The position numbers and the translations under genes were made by a program. Positions 5,852 to 10,114 of a stretch of 10,114 bases of DNA are shown piece by piece. Each line of letters opens with the position of its first letter. Position 1 is the first letter of the stretch. The DNA lies in the NCBI GenBank assembly GCA_913041095.1, contig CAJWIB010000070.1, forward strand, positions 1 through 10,114. Direction: 5' to 3'. This DNA is from an uncultured Rhodospirillaceae bacterium. Lineage in GTDB: Bacteria; Pseudomonadota; Alphaproteobacteria; Rhodospirillales; UBA2165. The notes beneath the pieces were generated by a model. The model saw only the letters and a list, made by a program, of their open reading frames with translations. It was not told where the DNA came from and made no database searches.

Positions 5852-7000
5852 ATGGATTTTACCCTCAACGAGGAACAACAACTCCTCAAAAATAGCGCCG
5901 AACGCTTTGTTGAGCAGGATTACGGTTTCGAGAGGCGGCGTGACATCATTGCCAGCCCCGATGGCTTCGACCGCGAGGTTTGGGCGCAAATGGCGGAGCT
6001 CGGCTGGCTTGGCCTGCCGTTTTCAGAAGAGGATGGCGGCTATGACGGCACCCCGGTGGAGACCATGATATTGATGGAAGCGATAGGTTGTGGGCTAATG
6101 GTTGAGCCCTATCTGGCGACAGTGGTGTTGGGCGGCGGCCTGATAGCAGCCTGCGGTAACGCTGATCAAAAGGCGACTATTTTACCACAGCTTATTGCCG
6201 GCAAGATGCTGCTGGCCCTCGCCTATGCTGAACCACAATCCCGCTTTGATCCCGCTGACATTATTACCACTGCCACCAAGGATGGTGGCGGTTATCTATT
6301 GAATGGCCATAAAGCCGTCGTTCTCAATGGCGGTTCTGCTGATAAAATCATATTTAGCGCCAGGACTTCAGGCGATCAACGCGACCAAGGTGGGATCAGC
6401 TTATTTATCATCGATGCAGATGCCGCAGGTCTAAAAATCAAATCTTACCCCACGATTGATGGCTTGCGGGCTGCGGAAATTGAGTTAACCAATGTTGCTG
6501 CCGAGGCATTGGGAAAAATCGATGACGCTTATCCGGCCATTGAGGTAGTGCTTGATGCAGGTATTGCGGCAATTGCGGCGGAAGCGGTCGGGGCTATGCA
6601 AGTACTCCACGATGACACCCTAGAGTACCTTAAAACCCGTCAGCAGTTTGGCCAGGCAATCGGCTCGTTTCAGGTGCTGCAACACCGCATGGTGGATATC
6701 TATATTGAGCTTGAGCAAGCTCGCTCGGCAGCCGTCATGGCAACACTGCGCTTGACCGAAAACGATCCAGAAGCCCGTTGCCATGCATTATCGGCTGCCA
6801 AAGTTCAGATTGGCCAAGCCAGCCGCTTTGTTGGCCAAAACGCAGTTCAACTCCATGGTGGCATCGGCATGACGGATGAACTCAAAATTAGTCACTATTT
6901 CAAGAGGTTGACGATGATCACCACCCAGTTTGGCAGTGCTGATTATCATCTTGACCGGATGGCAAGCGCAACGCCTCAAACAAATCAAGAGGAAATATAA
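5852..7000 (+). CDS. Acyl-CoA dehydrogenase, small subunit type (PimD/FadE27-like)
   Basis: This is the second acyl-CoA dehydrogenase subunit (382 aa). It starts MDFTLNEEQQLLKNSAERFV. The middle domain has a degraded flavin segment, LALAYAEPQSRFDPADI (121-137), compared with the EPDSGSD of its partner. The C-terminal domain keeps the FAD-adenine signature YLKTRQQFGQAIGSFQVLQHRM (259-280; Arg263, Phe266) and AVQLHGGIGMTDE (331-343). No acidic residue is evident at either the EGT or the helix G base position. I therefore infer that it completes the FAD site of the preceding subunit rather than working alone. Its stop overlaps the next start as TAATG, which indicates translational coupling. The start ATG at 5852 is nine bases after the large-subunit stop, with a weak AGGCGG ribosome site. 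Confidence 0.9.
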   Translation: MDFTLNEEQQLLKNSAERFVEQDYGFERRRDIIASPDGFDREVWAQMAELGWLGLPFSEEDGGYDGTPVETMILMEAIGCGLMVEPYLATVVLGGGLIAACGNADQKATILPQLIAGKMLLALAYAEPQSRFDPADIITTATKDGGGYLLNGHKAVVLNGGSADKIIFSARTSGDQRDQGGISLFIIDADAAGLKIKSYPTIDGLRAAEIELTNVAAEALGKIDDAYPAIEVVLDAGIAAIAAEAVGAMQVLHDDTLEYLKTRQQFGQAIGSFQVLQHRMVDIYIELEQARSAAVMATLRLTENDPEARCHALSAAKVQIGQASRFVGQNAVQLHGGIGMTDELKISHYFKRLTMITTQFGSADYHLDRMASATPQTNQEEI

Positions 7001-7920
7001 TGACTGATAGTAATTCGACTACTGGTATGATGCAGGATAAAGTGGTGGTCGTTACCGGCGGCGGCAGGGGCATTGGCCGGGAAATCGCTTTGTTGATGGC
7101 GGCTGAAGGTGCCAAGGTCATGGTCAACGATCTAGGCGCTGACCTTGATGGTGGCGGTGCGGATCAAGGACCGGCCCATGAAGTTGCGGGCGAGGTGAAG
7201 GCCGCTGGCGGCGAGGCAGGATACAACACCGATGATGTTTCAAATGGCAGAGGCGCCGAAAATCTGATTGCCTCGACGATCAGCGAATTTGGCCGCATTG
7301 ATGCGGTCATCAACAATGCTGGAATTTTACGTGATACTGTTTTTCACAAAATGGATGAAGCCGCCTGGAGCACCGTCATTAATGTCAATTTAACCGGCTG
7401 TTACAATGTTGCCCGAGCGGCTGCGACTCATTTCCGCGAACAAGAATCCGGCGTCTTTGTCCACATGACTTCGGTCTCGGGCTTGATTGGTAATTTCGGT
7501 CAGGCTAATTATGCGGCGGCAAAAATGGGCGTGACTGGATTGTCCCGCTCAATTGCGATTGATCTGGCGCGCTACAACGTCCGCTCGAACTGCATGTCGC
7601 CTTCCGGTTTCACCCGGATGATCGGTTCGATCCCGATTACCAGCGATGAACAAGCCAAGGAATTTGAGCGTCTTAAAGAGGAAATGCGGCCTGAAATGAA
7701 CGCGCCGTTGGTGGTCTTTCTGGCCAGCGATGCGGCCAAGGATATCACCGGCCAAATCTTTGCTACCAGTGGTAACCACTACTATTTACTCAATCAGCCC
7801 CGACCGGTGGTGTCAGAATTCAGATATAATTGGACGCCCAAGATGGTTGCTGATGAATTTCTCAGCGAGATCAGAGATAAACTAACGCCGCTGGAAACTC
7901 TCAATGATGTGCTGGATTAA
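7000..7920 (+). CDS. Short-chain dehydrogenase, MFE-2-like 3-hydroxyacyl-CoA dehydrogenase
   Basis: This is an NAD-dependent short-chain dehydrogenase/reductase (306 aa). The nucleotide motif is TGGGRGIG (19-26). Asp44 in MVNDLG at the end of the second beta strand favours NAD over NADP. NNAG is at 105-108, and the catalytic tetrad is Asn130, Ser158, Tyr171 and Lys175. The segments VNDLG, NNAGILRD and GNFGQANYAAAKMG resemble the N-terminal (3R)-hydroxyacyl-CoA dehydrogenase domain of peroxisomal multifunctional enzyme 2 (HSD17B4). Oxidation of a 3-hydroxyacyl-CoA made from the product of the preceding dehydrogenase is the likely role. A second Met pair at residues 10-11 is an alternative start, but AAGAGGAAA at 6988-6996 and the TAATG overlap favour 7000. 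A steroid or secondary alcohol dehydrogenase role cannot be excluded. Confidence 0.88.
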   Translation: MTDSNSTTGMMQDKVVVVTGGGRGIGREIALLMAAEGAKVMVNDLGADLDGGGADQGPAHEVAGEVKAAGGEAGYNTDDVSNGRGAENLIASTISEFGRIDAVINNAGILRDTVFHKMDEAAWSTVINVNLTGCYNVARAAATHFREQESGVFVHMTSVSGLIGNFGQANYAAAKMGVTGLSRSIAIDLARYNVRSNCMSPSGFTRMIGSIPITSDEQAKEFERLKEEMRPEMNAPLVVFLASDAAKDITGQIFATSGNHYYLLNQPRPVVSEFRYNWTPKMVADEFLSEIRDKLTPLETLNDVLD

Positions 7921-7991
7921 ACCGTCGCGGTACTACCGAGCAACGCTGTCACTTGGCCTTGCCCAACGCAATCTCCGCACCATTGTTTAGT

Positions 7992-8020
7992 TCCAAATCA
8001 TATAATAAGTATTGGATAGT
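7992..8020 (+). promoter_or_regulatory. Candidate promoter for the acyl-CoA ligase gene
   Basis: The hexamers TCCAAA (7992-7997) and GATAGT (8015-8020) are separated by 17 bp and align position for position with the -35 and -10 of the proposed iclR promoter (TTCAAA and TATAAT). Both hexamers match consensus less well than those of iclR, so the promoter is probably weak without help. It would start transcription about 35 bp before the ligase ATG. The 140-bp gap after the SDR supports a separate promoter. Confidence 0.38.
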
Positions 8021-8025
8021 GTAAA
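7994..8025. promoter_or_regulatory. Copy 2 of the shared 32-bp element (candidate operator) upstream of the ligase
   Basis: This is the reverse-complement counterpart of 4548-4579, identical at 26 of 32 positions. The core TAATAAGTATT is at 8003-8013, and ATAATAAGTATTGG (8002-8015) matches the CoA-transferase copy at 13 of 14. The palindrome here is shorter (AATA-AG-TATT). The element overlaps the proposed -35/-10 of the ligase, 36-67 bp before its ATG. I infer co-regulation with the other catabolic genes. Confidence 0.5.
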
Positions 8026-8060
8026 AACACAGTTAGCCGCCAGGGGAACTCAAGGAAAAA

Positions 8061-9596
8061 ATGTTTGGTACCGGTAAAATCGTTAGCTCAGATCAAACCG
8101 TTGATAAACGGGATTTAGCGAAGCGCACTCTTCAGGCAGCTTCAGCACTGGACTCTCTCGGTATTGGCGAGGGCGATTCTATTGCCGCCTTTATGCGCAA
8201 TGATTTTCCGTTATTCGAAGCGCAAAGTGCGGCCGCATTGCTGGGCGCTTATTTTGTCACCATCAATTGGCATTTTAGAAGTGTTGAGGCGGAGTATATT
8301 CTTACCGATTCCGAGACCAAGGCACTGGTTGTTCATGCCGATTTGCTGGGTGAAATTCGTGATTTGATCCCGCCCGGCGTGGCCGTGTTTGTTGTACCGA
8401 CACCAGCTGATATTGCTGCGGCTTATGGCCTTGATGCCGCCGCTTGCGTGGTGCCGGAGGATGAACAGAATTGGGGAGGTTGGATCGAGGGTTTTGCCGA
8501 GTGGTCTGCCACGCCATGCACTCAACGCGGCGTAGTTTTTTATACGTCGGGCACGACCGGTTTACCCAAAGGTGTTTTCACTCACCCGACGACGGCAGAT
8601 CAGCAGGCTGCTGGAGCTAAAGTCGGTGACGCCGCCTATCGCCCGCGTTCAGGTATGCGCGTTTTGCTCAATGGACCGTGCTATCACGTTGCTGTCAACC
8701 ATTCGGCACGCATTGCTCTGGCTAATGATGCTGATTTATATCTTCAACATCGTTTTGGTGCCGAAGAATTTTTACAATTGGTGGAAACTCACAAGATTAC
8801 CCATGCCCATATGGTACCGACCATGTTTGTTCGGCTCTTGAAACTGCCCACCGAAATACGCCAGCGCTATGATGTCTCGTCGATGGAGTGGATCACCCAT
8901 GGAGCCGCCCCCTGTTCGCCGGACATTAAGAAAGCAATGATCGAGTGGTTAGGACCTATCTTGGTAGAATATTACGGCGGTACCGAAGTTGGCATCTCAC
9001 ATTTCTGCTCCAGTGAAGACTGGCTAGCCAAGCCGGGTACCGTCGGCAAACTGACACCAAATTCAAAGATTGGTATATTTGATGATGATGGCAAAATGCT
9101 GGGCCCAGGTGAAATTGGTGAAATCTATGTCAAAACTGACATGGTACCTGATTTCGATTACAAGAGCTTGCCGGAAAAACGCCTGGAAGTTGAGCGTGAT
9201 GGCTTGGTCAGCATTGGCGATATCGGTTATCAGGACGAAGACGGCTATTTGTTCCTCTGCGACCGCCGCAATGACATGGTGATCTCCGGTGGTGTAAATA
9301 TTTATCCGGCCGAGATTGAAGCCGCTTTGGTGACGATGGATGGGGTCAGAGACTGTGCCGTGTTTGGTATTCCCGATGCTGAATTCGGTGAATCGCTGAT
9401 GACTATGATTGAGCTGGAAGAAAATGCTGAATTGAGCGAGACGGCGATACGTGAGTATTTAATTGAGCGCCTGGCCAAATACAAAGTACCAAAGTCGATT
9501 GAATTCCATGGAGATCTACCCCGCGAAGATTCAGGGAAAATTATGAAGCGCCGTTTGCGCGATCCATACTGGCAGGATGTTAATCGCCAAATTTAA
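8061..9596 (+). CDS. Acyl-CoA ligase (ANL superfamily, AMP-forming)
   Basis: This is an ATP-dependent carboxylic acid:CoA ligase (511 aa). The ANL motifs appear in order: P-loop YTSGTTGLPKGV (161-172), the A5 block EYYGGTEVG (303-311), A7 GDIGYQDEDGYLFL (386-399), the hinge and A8 block DRRNDMVISGGVNIYPAEIE (401-420), and the A10 block PREDSGKIMKRRLRD with the catalytic Lys at 493. The length is normal for a single-domain ligase, and there is no carrier-protein domain. It would activate the acid fed to the dehydrogenase operon. The substrate cannot be read from sequence. It resembles fatty-acyl, bile-acid and other cyclic-acid ligases in general form. The ATG at 8061 is preceded by AAGGAAAAA, a good ribosome site, and by its own candidate promoter and shared element. 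Confidence 0.92.
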   Translation: MFGTGKIVSSDQTVDKRDLAKRTLQAASALDSLGIGEGDSIAAFMRNDFPLFEAQSAAALLGAYFVTINWHFRSVEAEYILTDSETKALVVHADLLGEIRDLIPPGVAVFVVPTPADIAAAYGLDAAACVVPEDEQNWGGWIEGFAEWSATPCTQRGVVFYTSGTTGLPKGVFTHPTTADQQAAGAKVGDAAYRPRSGMRVLLNGPCYHVAVNHSARIALANDADLYLQHRFGAEEFLQLVETHKITHAHMVPTMFVRLLKLPTEIRQRYDVSSMEWITHGAAPCSPDIKKAMIEWLGPILVEYYGGTEVGISHFCSSEDWLAKPGTVGKLTPNSKIGIFDDDGKMLGPGEIGEIYVKTDMVPDFDYKSLPEKRLEVERDGLVSIGDIGYQDEDGYLFLCDRRNDMVISGGVNIYPAEIEAALVTMDGVRDCAVFGIPDAEFGESLMTMIELEENAELSETAIREYLIERLAKYKVPKSIEFHGDLPREDSGKIMKRRLRDPYWQDVNRQI

Positions 9597-9653
9597 ATCG
9601 GTCTTTATTTCATGCCGAGCAGTGTCGGCAGCCACAAAGCCAGGACCGGTCAT

Positions 9654-9728
9654 CTAATTAATTATCCGGACCCAAAAAGTGACCAAAGTATTTACCCGGC
9701 TTGTCACCAACTGCTCAGCATAGTTCAT
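9654..9728 (-). CDS. Possible 24-residue small ORF or remnant with a strong ribosome site
   Basis: On the minus strand, GAGGAGAG (9738-9745) lies 9 bases before an ATG at 9728. The frame encodes 24 residues beginning MNYAEQLV and ending VTFWVRIIN, then TAG. Its second half is hydrophobic and aromatic. A second ATG at 9732, closer to the ribosome site, gives only five codons in another frame. I do not recognise it. It could be a tiny peptide, the first codons of a gene now lost, or chance. Confidence 0.2.
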   Translation of the reverse strand: MNYAEQLVTSRVNTLVTFWVRIIN

Positions 9729-9771
9729 TCATAATATCTCTCCTCGACAAACTGTCTATGGTGGTGCCTGA

Positions 9772-9803
9772 GGGCTTTTTTGGGACCGAAAGCCTATTTT
9801 TTT
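9772..9803 (+). terminator. Candidate intrinsic terminator between the ligase and Gfo/Idh genes
   Basis: GGCTTT (9773-9778) pairs with AAAGCC (9789-9794). A G-U pair can extend the stem at each end, the loop is about 8-10 bases, and a run of seven T follows at 9797-9803. It could end transcripts from the ligase, with a 3' tail of about 180 bases, or act in the leader of the downstream gene, about 75 bases before its start. The stem is short and not GC-rich, so strength is uncertain. Confidence 0.5.
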
Positions 9804-9879
9804 GAGAAAGGACCAGAAATAAGTTGCGTTAACGTGCAAAAAATTTAATTTGGCGGCACAGAAAATCGAGGAAACCATT

Positions 9880-10114
9880 GTGATAAATGCTGCCATTATC
9901 GGGCTCGGCTGGTGGGGCCGTTATATCGTTGAGACTCTGCAAGGTAAGAGCAAAAAGATCGGCTTTTCCCGCGGAATTGATATTGCGCCCGACGCAGCCG
10001 AGGACATTGCGGTAGCACATAGCCTGACCGTTACCGTCGATTACACCGATGCGCTGAATGATTCGGCTATTGATGCGGTTGTGCTGGCGACGCCCCATAG
10101 TTTCCATGAGGAAC
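9880..10114 (+). CDS. Gfo/Idh/MocA-family oxidoreductase (partial, N-terminal part)
   Basis: The window ends inside this gene; 78 codons are visible. The N-terminus carries a Rossmann dinucleotide motif, AAIIGLGWWGRYIVETL, followed by a second strand ending GFSRGIDIAPD. Further on is DAVVLATPHSFHEE, where A-T-P-x-x-x-H is the typical Gfo/Idh/MocA segment that holds the nicotinamide. Members oxidise or reduce sugars, inositols, dihydrodiols and related compounds with NAD(P). I chose the GTG at 9880 because GAGGAA (9868-9873) sits six bases upstream and the motif begins at the right distance. An in-frame TTG at 9850 is less likely. It is separated from the ligase by a candidate terminator, so a link to the catabolic module is unproven. 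Confidence 0.85.
   Translation, partial: MINAAIIGLGWWGRYIVETLQGKSKKIGFSRGIDIAPDAAEDIAVAHSLTVTVDYTDALNDSAIDAVVLATPHSFHEE

Larger units (their letters stand above)
9597..9879. other. Intergenic region between the ligase and Gfo/Idh genes
   Basis: This stretch of about 280 bp has no convincing long gene on either strand. It holds a small stem (TGCCGA 9613-9618 with TCGGCA 9625-9630, no following T run), a 24-codon minus-strand frame with a good ribosome site, and a candidate terminator near 9772-9803. I see no repeat, tRNA or mobile-element end. Confidence 0.6.

Noticed and set aside
7921..7931. Small inverted repeat ACCG-TCG-CGGT just after the SDR stop as a terminator
   Set aside because: The stem is only 4 bp and no T run follows; the signal is at chance level.
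9613..9630. Stem TGCCGA/TCGGCA after the ligase as an intrinsic terminator
   Set aside because: There is no following T run; the hairpin at 9772-9803 is a better candidate.
9829..10107. Minus-strand 92-codon frame at the right end
   Set aside because: It is antisense to the Gfo/Idh/MocA gene, whose dinucleotide motif and ATPHSFHE block are clear.

Overview
The window looks like chromosomal DNA of an alphaproteobacterium with moderate GC content. The main reason is the adjacent pair of a short RNase E/G gene and yacG, an order common in Alphaproteobacteria. The protein sequences also read as alphaproteobacterial. I cannot place it to genus. I saw no rRNA, tRNA, CRISPR array, transposase or phage gene.

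Layout. Positions 1-1746 (+ strand) hold housekeeping genes: a few residues of an unrecognised upstream gene, the RNase E/G gene, and yacG. Next (about 1740-2183, +) is a DUF427-family reading frame. Its conserved upstream part has no start codon, so it looks like the C-terminal domain of a two-domain gene that lost its 5' half. It ends 3 bases from the end of a convergent catabolic operon. On the minus strand (4507 to 2187) lie an IclR-family regulator and the two subunits of a PcaIJ-like 3-oxoacid CoA-transferase. Divergent from the regulator (4646-7920, +) is a tight operon of two acyl-CoA dehydrogenase subunits of the large/small heteromeric type and an MFE-2-like short-chain 3-hydroxyacyl-CoA dehydrogenase. 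A separately promoted acyl-CoA ligase follows (8061-9596, +). After about 280 bp with a candidate terminator, the window ends inside a Gfo/Idh/MocA-type oxidoreductase gene (9880 onward).

How it fits together. The catabolic genes make most of a beta-oxidation module for an unidentified carboxylic acid. The ligase (or the CoA-transferase) would load CoA, the heteromeric dehydrogenase would introduce the double bond, and the SDR would oxidise the 3-hydroxyacyl-CoA. The CoA-transferase would act on a 3-oxoacid. No enoyl-CoA hydratase or thiolase is present in the window.

The most interesting non-coding signal is a short AT-rich element, core AATACTTWTTA, found at the three places where control of this module is expected: between iclR and the dehydrogenase operon, between iclR and the CoA-transferase genes, and upstream of the ligase. 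Two copies match over 26 of 32 positions in inverted orientation, and two match at 13 of 14. This suggests one local regulon, most simply controlled by the IclR protein.
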